From NCBI GenBank assembly GCA_023443225.1, contig JAEZVF010000009.1, positions 1 to 59,436 on the forward strand: a stretch of DNA of 59,436 bases. The letters are read 5' to 3'. The translations under genes and the position numbers were made by a program. Positions 44,041 to 51,719 of this stretch are shown piece after piece; position 1 is the stretch's first letter; each line of letters begins with the position of its first letter. This DNA is from Bacillota bacterium (lineage in GTDB: Bacteria > Bacillota > Clostridia > Lachnospirales > Lachnospiraceae). Under the pieces are notes generated by a model, which saw only the letters and a program-made list of their open reading frames with translations, searched no databases and had not been told where the DNA came from.

Positions 44041-46005
44041 CTAAAGTTTCCGAGGATCTATGGAAATCACCTGATTTTCTACTAACCTTACAAACGGTCC
44101 TGGTATCCGTAGTTCGTCCTCAACTGCATTGCCGTAAAAATCATTTGCTACTTTAGAACTAGTATTCACTGGTCGGATTTCTTCCAAGTTCACGGTATAC
44201 CTGCTATTGTTCGAGGAATGCGGAAAAGACATCGGAACTTCCTCTGATTTGTCAAATTTCATAGTAAAGTTATCTGTGTCAACCGTGATATCAAAAAATC
44301 CTTCCTGCCCCTGCATATCAAATCCATAAAACTCCTGCCATGCCTGTAAATCCAGGCATTCGGCAGGTGCTGGATATAGAATTCTTAAATAACCTCCAGG
44401 CATATTCATGAACAGATTTCCTTCAGACTCGTTATGTTTGGTGGGCATTTTAATCGCTGCCTCCATACATTGGTAAAACATATTATTTAATATCTTTGCA
44501 TCTCTTGAAGTTCCACCACGAGAGTCATCTAAAATTCGAAAAGCAACCGTCTTAGCATAATAACCAGCACTTCTACATTTGCCTATAAAGTTATTAACAA
44601 TGTGGGTATGGTCGGTTCCTTCCCCATAAACAGCATATCCGTTGGCCACATTTGATTCCTCCAACTTATACCAACCCGAAGAACCTGGTTCTTCCAAAAG
44701 TGAAGAGGCATCAAAACGTCCTTCTATGTTCCAAAATATATTATTATCTATGAGATTTACACCATCACGACTGCACTCAAGAAATATTGCTTCTCTCTGC
44801 TGAATTCCATCCAAAAATAGATTCTGTGTGATGCGATTGTTTTCATTAAACATATCCATCCACAAATGATCTGCTCGGAGAGTCTTTGTGAATATATTGC
44901 GCCGTATCAGGCTATTCGTACAGGCATGAACTTTAATACCCCCGGCTTCCCATGATAGCTCCATCTTCTGCCATCCTGTACCCTGAAATAAATTATCTTC
45001 AATCAACAAATCCTTTGCAAACAAGCCTGCAATTCCACAAACACCAACATCATACAGTTTACAACGACGAATGATGCTAGCTCCGATTATCTGATCCTCC
45101 ATGTAAGAATGATGCCAACACTCGTTGCCCACATCAATTCCCACACCATTTGACCAATCTATAGTACAATCCTCAATTATCCAGTGATGTCCTCGATAGC
45201 AGGAAATGGATCCTCTTTGCGGAACGGGAGCCCCAGTAGCTGCATGTGCACAAGTCAATCCTTTAACTTTAATATAATTCAAAAAGGGCACATCTGGAGC
45301 AAAACATTGTTCACGGCATGTTAATTCAATCATATGCCTGCTTGGATCATCATCATCTTTTAATCTGAAATGTACTGTCTGACCATTCGCTTCTACCCAA
45401 TAGGATCCAGGATGATCAGCAAGTTGATTATAAAGAGCCACTTGATGTAGTGGTTTCCCATCACAAAAAACCATACCTCGTCGATTCAGATAGGTTGTCA
45501 TATCCGTTTTGTCATATTCAAGAAATAGCCGATCATGAAGAATATTTACCGCACAAAAAGGATTATAGCCGCGAAATTCATCTTGTTCTAATTTTAATTC
45601 CCAAATCTGTGTCTCACAAATCTTCAGCTTTTTTTCTGATGAATAAGGCCTCAAATTCCATCCTTCACTTTTTTTAAAATGTGTTGCTATAACAGAAGCC
45701 TTAATAATCACATTTTCATTATTATAAGCCTCATAACAAATCATCTTATCAGCACTCTCGCCACTTCTTGCCGGTTTTACACATTCCCGATACACTCCTC
45801 TATGAATCAGCACTCGAGTACCTGGCATAGCAATCTCAGCGGCAGCGTTAATTGTTTTTAAAGGATATTCTATGGTTCCGATATTGTCATCAGATGCAGA
45901 GCTATGATTACAATCCACATGGATTTCCTTATCATATATCTGCTCTTTTTCCCAAGATTTAAAGTACTCACCATTTGGAAGCTGCAAAGTTATGTCTCGA
46001 TCCAT
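44041..46005 (-). CDS. Right-handed beta-helix enzyme related to GH120 beta-xylosidase
   Basis: 654-residue protein without signal peptide. The N-terminal segment with PLKTINAAAEIA and VLIHRGVYRECVKPARSG is the DUF1565-like cap of parallel beta-helices. An inserted domain (about 120-240) precedes the main helix with its ladder of N/D-rich turns. Landmarks resemble the GH120 xylosidase XylC as I recall it: GLTCAHAAT, EAGGIKVHA, then LWMD (D384) and IFLE (E410), which align with XylC nucleophile D382 and acid/base E405. I infer a xylosidase-like glycosidase; a lyase or GH141-like activity cannot be excluded. It is the first gene of the long operon, 73 nt before the LplB gene. Confidence 0.75.
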   Translation of the reverse strand: MDRDITLQLPNGEYFKSWEKEQIYDKEIHVDCNHSSASDDNIGTIEYPLKTINAAAEIAMPGTRVLIHRGVYRECVKPARSGESADKMICYEAYNNENVIIKASVIATHFKKSEGWNLRPYSSEKKLKICETQIWELKLEQDEFRGYNPFCAVNILHDRLFLEYDKTDMTTYLNRRGMVFCDGKPLHQVALYNQLADHPGSYWVEANGQTVHFRLKDDDDPSRHMIELTCREQCFAPDVPFLNYIKVKGLTCAHAATGAPVPQRGSISCYRGHHWIIEDCTIDWSNGVGIDVGNECWHHSYMEDQIIGASIIRRCKLYDVGVCGIAGLFAKDLLIEDNLFQGTGWQKMELSWEAGGIKVHACTNSLIRRNIFTKTLRADHLWMDMFNENNRITQNLFLDGIQQREAIFLECSRDGVNLIDNNIFWNIEGRFDASSLLEEPGSSGWYKLEESNVANGYAVYGEGTDHTHIVNNFIGKCRSAGYYAKTVAFRILDDSRGGTSRDAKILNNMFYQCMEAAIKMPTKHNESEGNLFMNMPGGYLRILYPAPAECLDLQAWQEFYGFDMQGQEGFFDITVDTDNFTMKFDKSEEVPMSFPHSSNNSRYTVNLEEIRPVNTSSKVANDFYGNAVEDELRIPGPFVRLVENQVISIDPRKL

Positions 46006-46131
46006 ATTTTCACCCCTTGCTCTTGTATTTTTATATAAAAATTAATGTTTATCTAGCTTGCAGCAGACAAAATAATACTAATAAATTATTACTTTGCTAT
46101 GCTAATTTTGTGTATATTGCTTAATAAACAA

Positions 46132-46184
46132 ATTATAAATGATAAATTCTTAGTATACAATGACATATACTCAGTATAAAATGA
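46132..46184 (-). promoter_or_regulatory. Promoter with tandem AraC-type operator for the GH120-like/transporter/GH51 operon
   Basis: On the minus strand TCATTTTATACTGAG (46170-46184) recurs as TCATTGTATACTAAG (46149-46163), 21 bp downstream. The nearer repeat contains the -35 element TTGTAT (46155-46160), followed by a 17-bp spacer and TATAAT (46132-46137). The same layout precedes the GH43 gene. This is a class II activator arrangement; the adjacent AraC protein is the likely binder. Confidence 0.7.
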
Positions 46185-46265
46185 ACTATTTTAATCGATA
46201 AATGATATATAAACATATTAAAATGATGTATTGTCATATTTTACTATTTCTATTTTCTAAAAATA

Positions 46266-46301
46266 AAAAGTGTAAAATCCTGGGGAAGGTTTTACACTTT
46301 T
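46266..46301 (-). terminator. Intrinsic terminator of the AraC gene
   Basis: 12-bp perfect arms AAAAGTGTAAAA / TTTTACACTTTT (46266-46277, 46290-46301) with a 12-nt loop; T-rich sequence follows on the minus strand. It begins 6 nt after the AraC gene stop. Confidence 0.75.
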
Positions 46302-46306
46302 AAAAT

Positions 46307-47116
46307 TTATATTAATGAATTATTTTTTTGAGTAACCATTGATTCATATGTATGATATGTTCTGTTTCTGAAACGATTAGGGGTTACGCCAGTAATCTTT
46401 TTGAATTGTCGGAAGAAATGTTCTATATTTCGATATCCGCAAAGAGGTACTATTTCAGCAATTGTATAGTTATTATATAATAAATACTTTTTGGCTAGAT
46501 TGATACGGCTATTAATAACATCCTCCATACAGGTAACTCCAAAGGTGTTTTTATAAATATCTTCCAGGTATCCTGAACTTATATTTAGTCTTTCAGCCAT
46601 CATCGCAACTGTCCACATCAATTCCGGACTACGGTATATCTCCATTTTTAAATCATTAAGGTTTCTAAATAAAGGTGATATATGCTTGTAATTATATGAC
46701 TCTAGTAACTTATTAAATAAAATTCTTAATATATAGTCAATCGTTATATCTTTATAGGTATTGTTCAATATATGTTCCGTTGCTAGTAATTGATATAATT
46801 TGTGACAATAGTCTGGGTCATTAACAATAAATGGAACGCCACATTTGAGAGGTGTAGTGATTACATAGGCTTCATCCGTATAAAACCGGATCCAATCATT
46901 TCCATAGGTCTCCGAAGATGCACGGTAATAAATTTTCTGATGTGGTTTATACAACACTGCACTATTTTGAGGGTATTCTATGTATTCATTATCAATACAA
47001 AATATTGCTGGAGTATTTGTTAATATAAGCAACCAACAATCATGCCCTTCCGGTATATCAAATACAAAGTCATCTGGGTGAGAAACATCATATTCAACAA
47101 ATTCAATGCGATTCAT
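46307..47116 (-). CDS. AraC-family transcriptional regulator of the hemicellulose cluster
   Basis: 269-residue regulator. The N-terminal cupin-like effector domain (about 1-140; DCWLLILTNTPA, SAVLYKPHQKIYYRAS) probably binds a sugar. A C-terminal double helix-turn-helix (about 165-262) has AERLNISSGYLEDIYKNTFG and ends in GYRNIEHFFRQFKKITGVTPNRFR. GGAGG precedes the ATG. It lies between the two units it probably controls: GH43-GH127 upstream and the long transporter/CAZyme operon downstream, each with a matching 21-bp-spaced repeat at its promoter. An activator role is inferred from the operator overlapping the -35 box. Confidence 0.9.
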   Translation of the reverse strand: MNRIEFVEYDVSHPDDFVFDIPEGHDCWLLILTNTPAIFCIDNEYIEYPQNSAVLYKPHQKIYYRASSETYGNDWIRFYTDEAYVITTPLKCGVPFIVNDPDYCHKLYQLLATEHILNNTYKDITIDYILRILFNKLLESYNYKHISPLFRNLNDLKMEIYRSPELMWTVAMMAERLNISSGYLEDIYKNTFGVTCMEDVINSRINLAKKYLLYNNYTIAEIVPLCGYRNIEHFFRQFKKITGVTPNRFRNRTYHTYESMVTQKNNSLI

Positions 47117-47423
47117 TTTAAACCTCCATATGAATTAATGGTTGTAAGATAAATAAATAATATCTATCCATTTACATGCCTTCCTCTAAACCTCCAAATT
47201 ATTCCTCCTTATTAACGTACCGTTTTTATATCATAAAGTACATACCTTATAATGACCAAAAGTTTCATTTTATTGACCTCTTTAAATCCAAACTATAAAA
47301 ATATTGTAGAGTAAAAGCTCAAGTTATACATAAAATGGCTCTAGGATGCTAATCCCAGAGTCATTTTTTCTAACATTTTAGAATTCCAGCGAGGATTCCA
47401 CTACCTACTCATATCTTTTCCAG
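47117..47423. other. Intergenic region between GH127 and the AraC gene
   Basis: 307 bp without coding potential. It holds the terminator-like hairpin of the GH43-GH127 unit (47332-47369) and presumably the AraC promoter; TTATGATATAAA near 47225-47240 on the minus strand is a possible -10 region. The cluster operator repeat is not present in a clear form here. Confidence 0.5.
47332..47369 (-). terminator. Hairpin after the GH127 gene
   Basis: A stem of about 15 bp (AAAATGGCTCTaGGAT against ATCCcAGAGTCATTTT) has one G-T pair and one internal unpaired position and a GCTA loop. The T run is stronger on the plus side than on the minus side, so direction is not decided by sequence, but position fits the end of the GH43-GH127 transcript. 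Confidence 0.55.
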
Positions 47424-49286
47424 CTATACCTTTTTGACCTTGAAATATATCTGATAGGGTTCATATCCAATATCTCGAATTCTCTTAAATTGAATTACTG
47501 GATCTTGATTGCTGCTTTTAAAGAAATAGCGCCAATTACCCCACTCTCGCTCATTTTCTGACTGTATTTCGGACGCAATATCATTATCTCCTACATACAA
47601 TATTCTTTCCACTTCACAGATTCCTGCCAATACCTCAGGTCCATAGAGGAAAGCGCCAGTGTTCTTATCATCAGGAAGTGTAATAAAACGTATTCCAACG
47701 GGTAATATTAGGCTTACTTTGTCCCCTTCATTCCAAACACGCGTTATCTTATAAAACATAGTATTATCCATAGTTTTTCCATGATAAGCATCATTAATAT
47801 AAATCGTTGCCTCTGACATAATCCAATCCGGTATCCTAAAGTTTAGAGAAATTTCTTTACGTTCGGACATAGTTACAAGAAAATCATATTTTCTGAATTT
47901 TGGAATGTTTTCATGAAGTACTGTAATCTCATTAATTCCATGGACACCCGCTGTATTAGAGGAAGTTAACATACTACCACTCATATTATCCTGTGATTGT
48001 ATAATCTGAATCTTATTTTCTTTTATTTCTGTATTCAGTTCAGAGTCAAAATATTGGCAAATATAAATTTCATTGTTATCCTGGTAATAAATACTTCTAT
48101 TAAAAGCAGCATTTGCCTGAACCATTGTTCCATGACAACAGAAGAAGCTGTCGGTTTCCTTGCTCCAGTCCTTACACAAGCCGGCCTTCATGGGTAAAAA
48201 ATAGGTTAAAAGTCCAGTCTCAGGGTTGTTATGCTTATTGCCGGTTAATGGATTTTCCTTATAATATGCTTGGGCCATAATACCGTTATAAAGGTTATAC
48301 TCCATATAATGTATATATGCTGGATCCTTCGTATGTCTAAAAAGAAACTCTGCTAAACGCATCATATTATAGACAGTACAATGTTCCTGGTTCTTATCAC
48401 CCAAACGGGCCCCTATCTTCATCTTTGGTATCCATACTTCGCCGGATGTCTGACCTCCCGTCACTAGAGACCCTCTCTCTGTTACTGCACAAGTCCAATA
48501 TGCCTTTACAATATTCATCCATATTTCCTCTTTGGTTACCTCATAAGCTCTGGCACAACCTAGTATTTCAGGAATCGTTGTATTTGCGTGCATATTTGTA
48601 AGAGGATCTTTTCCTTCCAGTAATGGCTGGAAAAGACGACTTCGATAATATCGTTCCATTAAGATCTTATATTTCTCATATCCAGTTATGTAAAGTAGGT
48701 CTGCCCATACTTCAAGCATTCCACCCGTTTCCACATCTAATATATCATCGAATTTTTCCCTGCTGTATTTACCGCTCCAATCAATAAACCAATCTGCAAA
48801 ACGATCTGCAATCAAAAGAGCCTTTTTATTATTCGTATAGAGATGCATATCCACCAGCCCCATAAATAATTTATGGACGTTATACTGTGGTGCCCAAATA
48901 CTCTTTCCATTTGCGATCCAATACAGATATTTTTCGGGGATTGGCGCTGCCCATTTACCTCCATTATCCTCTTGACATTCCAATAACTCATCAATAATGG
49001 CATCTGCTTTTGCTTTCAATTCCATATTACCTGTTTTATAATAATGGATTGCTGCAGCAGACAACCAATGCCCTAGAAAATGTCCCCTTATTTGGCACAC
49101 GGGGGATTCCCAGCCTTCATGAGCTCCTTGCGGAATACCTCTGCCCTCATACCTACCAGCCTCCAATCTAAAATTAAATAAAAGATTGTTACTGGTTAAT
49201 TTCATTAGATATTCTATGTTAGCATTTTCTCTTCGTTTCAATTCACTATCATATACAAGAACTTCTTTACCTTTTAACTCTCTCAT
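47424..49286 (-). CDS. Glycoside hydrolase family 127/146 beta-L-arabinofuranosidase (DUF1680)
   Basis: 620-residue enzyme with an (alpha/alpha)6 barrel and C-terminal beta domains. Zinc and catalytic residues of the HypBA1 type are present: E301 and C303 in NQEHCTVYNM, C383 and C384 in FFCCHGT, and E283 in TGGQTSGEVW. In this family a zinc-bound cysteine is the nucleophile. It releases beta-linked L-arabinofuranose. The ATG at 49286 has GAAGG about 5 nt upstream; a TTG 12 nt earlier is less likely. There is no signal peptide. It follows GH43 by 46 nt and ends the GH43-GH127 unit. Confidence 0.9.
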   Translation of the reverse strand: MRELKGKEVLVYDSELKRRENANIEYLMKLTSNNLLFNFRLEAGRYEGRGIPQGAHEGWESPVCQIRGHFLGHWLSAAAIHYYKTGNMELKAKADAIIDELLECQEDNGGKWAAPIPEKYLYWIANGKSIWAPQYNVHKLFMGLVDMHLYTNNKKALLIADRFADWFIDWSGKYSREKFDDILDVETGGMLEVWADLLYITGYEKYKILMERYYRSRLFQPLLEGKDPLTNMHANTTIPEILGCARAYEVTKEEIWMNIVKAYWTCAVTERGSLVTGGQTSGEVWIPKMKIGARLGDKNQEHCTVYNMMRLAEFLFRHTKDPAYIHYMEYNLYNGIMAQAYYKENPLTGNKHNNPETGLLTYFLPMKAGLCKDWSKETDSFFCCHGTMVQANAAFNRSIYYQDNNEIYICQYFDSELNTEIKENKIQIIQSQDNMSGSMLTSSNTAGVHGINEITVLHENIPKFRKYDFLVTMSERKEISLNFRIPDWIMSEATIYINDAYHGKTMDNTMFYKITRVWNEGDKVSLILPVGIRFITLPDDKNTGAFLYGPEVLAGICEVERILYVGDNDIASEIQSENEREWGNWRYFFKSSNQDPVIQFKRIRDIGYEPYQIYFKVKKV

Positions 49287-49332
49287 TTTTACCTTCAATC
49301 CTCAATACATTATTATTGTTGTATTAGTTCAT

Positions 49333-50748
49333 TTATTCTAAAGTAAAGGAAGCAAGACTTGCACTTCCTTGTCCAGTATATGTAATATATAAAGCCTGAA
49401 TACCATCGGGGATTGCTATATCGGAAGAGTATTCTTTCCACACATTGGAAAATTCAACCGATATTGTAGCAAGTGCTGTGCCATTCCAGGAGGTTTTCAC
49501 TTCAAAATCACCCCTGCAATATCCTCTTACTTTTATTTTAACTCTTTGTATACCTTTGCAATCAAAATATTTAAATCCAGCCGTGGCAGATTCCTTCATA
49601 TTAGCTATATATCCAATTTCTTCATCGCCATCTCTACCATCTTGGGTTATTTTAGGAAACTGATTGTCCATCCATGATCCAGTACAATCAGTATAAATAG
49701 ACTCCTCCTTACAGAAGAGATTACAGGCTAGATAAGCAGGATATTCTCCCTTCCCCTTCAACGGTCCATCGTTAGAACCACAAGAGGTCATTTCTACCTG
49801 TGGAATTGTTCCGTCTTTCAAAACTCTTATCTGCTCGATACAGCCCTGTCTGCTGAAATTAGTTCCATTGGTGTGTCTATGATAAAATATATACCATTTT
49901 CCATTGATTTGGACAATGCTGCCATGGTTATTTCCACCATAATACATAGGCTTCTTAGCAGGCTTATAAGAATCAATGCCAAGATCATTATTACTTACAA
50001 TTACTCCTCTGTATACAAAGCCCTTGGTTGGATATTTGCTAGTAGCATAACATAGCTCATGCATGACAATTGAGGAGTAAACCAAATAATATGTTTCTCC
50101 TATCTTTCTTATGGATGGTGCCTCAAAAAATTCATGCCCTTCAAATCCACTACCCTTGCTATATGGCTCGCTCGGTGCTACAAATACCGGTTCCGTGGTA
50201 ATAGTTAGCATATCGGGTCCAAGTACTGTTGCTATGGCTCCATTTCTAGATTTATCACCTCTTGCGCAAAAACCGGTATATAAATAAGTCCTGTCACCTT
50301 CTGTAAGTACGCCTGGATCAAATTGAGGTTGATCACCTTCTCTTTGACCTAAAATAGTACCATCTGAATAATGTACATAACCATAAAATTCATATTTACC
50401 TGCCGGTGTATCACAGACGGCAACGGATACAATAGAGCGATTGCAGTCAACATAATACAGATAATACCTACCGTCAATTCCATATGTGACATCGGGAGCA
50501 TAAAGGCAACTATTACAATCCTCATTGTCCTGTACATCAGTTCTATTATAGATAACACCTTCATAACGCCAATCCGAAAGATCTTCTATTGGTGCAGACC
50601 AACATACATAATCATTTAAACAATAAGCATATCCGTTAAAACGATCATGAGAACCGTAAATATAGACTCTATTATTAAAAACATATGGCTCAGCGTCAGG
50701 GATATATTCCCATGAGGGTAGATACGGATTCAATCCTTGTTTTTTCAC
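49333..50748 (-). CDS. Glycoside hydrolase family 43 with C-terminal CBM6-like domain
   Basis: 471-residue enzyme. A five-bladed beta-propeller (about 8-330) carries the expected triad: base D18 in PDAEPYVF, pKa-tuning D144 in PQFDPGV, and acid E209 in EFFEAPSIRK. A beta-sandwich resembling CBM6 (about 360-471) ends in ALYITYTGQGSASLASF. GH43 members act as arabinofuranosidases or xylosidases; this subgroup fits arabinose removal but is not fixed by sequence. The start is GTG with AAGGAG 8 nt upstream. There is no signal peptide. It is the first gene behind the operator/promoter at 50828-50880. Confidence 0.9.
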   Translation of the reverse strand: MKKQGLNPYLPSWEYIPDAEPYVFNNRVYIYGSHDRFNGYAYCLNDYVCWSAPIEDLSDWRYEGVIYNRTDVQDNEDCNSCLYAPDVTYGIDGRYYLYYVDCNRSIVSVAVCDTPAGKYEFYGYVHYSDGTILGQREGDQPQFDPGVLTEGDRTYLYTGFCARGDKSRNGAIATVLGPDMLTITTEPVFVAPSEPYSKGSGFEGHEFFEAPSIRKIGETYYLVYSSIVMHELCYATSKYPTKGFVYRGVIVSNNDLGIDSYKPAKKPMYYGGNNHGSIVQINGKWYIFYHRHTNGTNFSRQGCIEQIRVLKDGTIPQVEMTSCGSNDGPLKGKGEYPAYLACNLFCKEESIYTDCTGSWMDNQFPKITQDGRDGDEEIGYIANMKESATAGFKYFDCKGIQRVKIKVRGYCRGDFEVKTSWNGTALATISVEFSNVWKEYSSDIAIPDGIQALYITYTGQGSASLASFTLE

Positions 50749-50827
50749 TTGTTTTACTCCTTATTATTTTATTCTTCTCGTCGATATACATACTTGCTTA
50801 CGTTTCGCATTTACAAGTATTGGGTTA

Positions 50828-50880
50828 ATTATAGAAGATTAACCTTGATGATTCAATGATATATTCTAAGTATAAGATGA
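50828..50880 (-). promoter_or_regulatory. Promoter with tandem AraC-type operator for GH43-GH127
   Basis: On the minus strand TCATCTTATACTTAG (50866-50880) is followed 21 bp later by TCATTGAATCATCAAG (50844-50859). The second repeat contains -35 TTGAAT (50851-50856), then a 17-bp spacer and TATAAT (50828-50833). This is the same geometry as at 46132-46184. The GTG start is about 80 bp downstream. Confidence 0.7.
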
Positions 50881-50945
50881 ACTTTCCTTATATATTGCAA
50901 ATCTGTTTTTCAACCAAGAAATTTACTACGCAAAGAAAGCTAAAC

Positions 50946-50993
50946 AAGAAGGTAGCGTACATCCTGACAAATCAGGATGCACGCTACCTTCTT
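50946..50993 (-). terminator. Long hairpin after the GyrI-like gene
   Basis: 22-bp arms (50946-50967, 50972-50993) with one A-C mismatch and a 4-nt loop, about 40 nt after the stop at 51033. The stem core is shared with the hairpin at 28374-28401. The T run on the minus strand is modest. Confidence 0.65.
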
Positions 50994-51032
50994 CCAATCC
51001 CTTTGACATAATAGCGCCACAATAAATATTAT

Positions 51033-51485
51033 TTATTTAATCGATACAGGTATCCATATTTCCACATAACATTTATCTGCTGCCTCATCCCATGCTACAT
51101 ATTTTTCAATTGTTGGCAGACCACATTTCTGATATTTGCTTTGTGGTAAGAATTCATTATTAATCCGATGCCATACATTATTTAAAACCTGTTCAGATAT
51201 TGTACCATTTGCTTCAAATCTTAACCATGTAGTAGCTGGGTATTCATATGTTTCAAAGTCCGAAGTAACATCTCCATTCCATTCAATACCGCACATATAA
51301 TCATTACTACCATCTTGAGAAAAACCAAAACATAATCCTAAATCAAAAAATTTTCCACTCAATTCCTTCATTCTTTCATTGCTGCCATCACTTTTTACAA
51401 TTGACCATGTTCCGCCTCCATATGGTGTGGTTCTTCTTATTCCCATCACCTTAAATGGTTGTTTTTCTAATATTGTATAATCCAT
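51033..51485 (-). CDS. GyrI-like/AraC effector-binding domain protein
   Basis: 150-residue GyrI-like (AraC_E_bind, SHS2-type) small-molecule-binding domain, with EKQPFKVMGIRRTTPYG at the start, an EWNGDVTSDFETYEYPA central strand and EKYVAWDEAADKCYVEIWIPV at the end. Normally this is the C-terminal half of AraC-type regulators with an N-terminal DNA-binding domain. Here the frame upstream (51486-51626) keeps only the end of that domain. ATG 51485 has AAGGGGG 9 nt upstream and could start a stand-alone protein. A terminator hairpin follows. Function as a free effector-binding protein or as a dead remnant is open. Confidence 0.6.
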   Translation of the reverse strand: MDYTILEKQPFKVMGIRRTTPYGGGTWSIVKSDGSNERMKELSGKFFDLGLCFGFSQDGSNDYMCGIEWNGDVTSDFETYEYPATTWLRFEANGTISEQVLNNVWHRINNEFLPQSKYQKCGLPTIEKYVAWDEAADKCYVEIWIPVSIK

Positions 51486-51626
51486 TCTATCAATCCCCCT
51501 TATATTCATTTCAAAGCTCAATCGACAATAAAAAGTAAGTGTTACACTTGAATTTCTTACTTCAGATGGTGTTACTCCATGTAACCGTTTAAAAGCAACC
51601 CTAACAACCTTCCATTTTTTTAGCAA
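51486..51626 (-). pseudogene. Remnant of an AraC-type DNA-binding domain
   Basis: The frame continuous with the GyrI-like domain reads AFKRLHGVTPSEVR, the closing helix of an AraC helix-turn-helix, followed by the usual linker. The preceding codons (MLKKWKVVR) no longer match and the first 90 or so residues are absent, so the 5' part of the gene has been deleted or replaced. The next gene upstream, on the other strand, starts at 51720. Confidence 0.7.
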
Positions 51627-51719
51627 ACAAACGTGCTGATTAATTCATGTAGGTTTGGATAAACTAAAAAATAATATACTACGATTAGTGAGTAAAAATA
51701 TCTTATGAGGTGATTAAAA

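Larger units (their letters stand above)
46006..46306. other. Intergenic region before the long hemicellulose operon
   Basis: 301 bp, very A+T-rich, without coding potential. It contains the operator/promoter at 46132-46184, a leader of about 120 nt with AAGGGGTG before the ATG at 46005, and the AraC gene terminator at 46266-46301. Confidence 0.7.
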
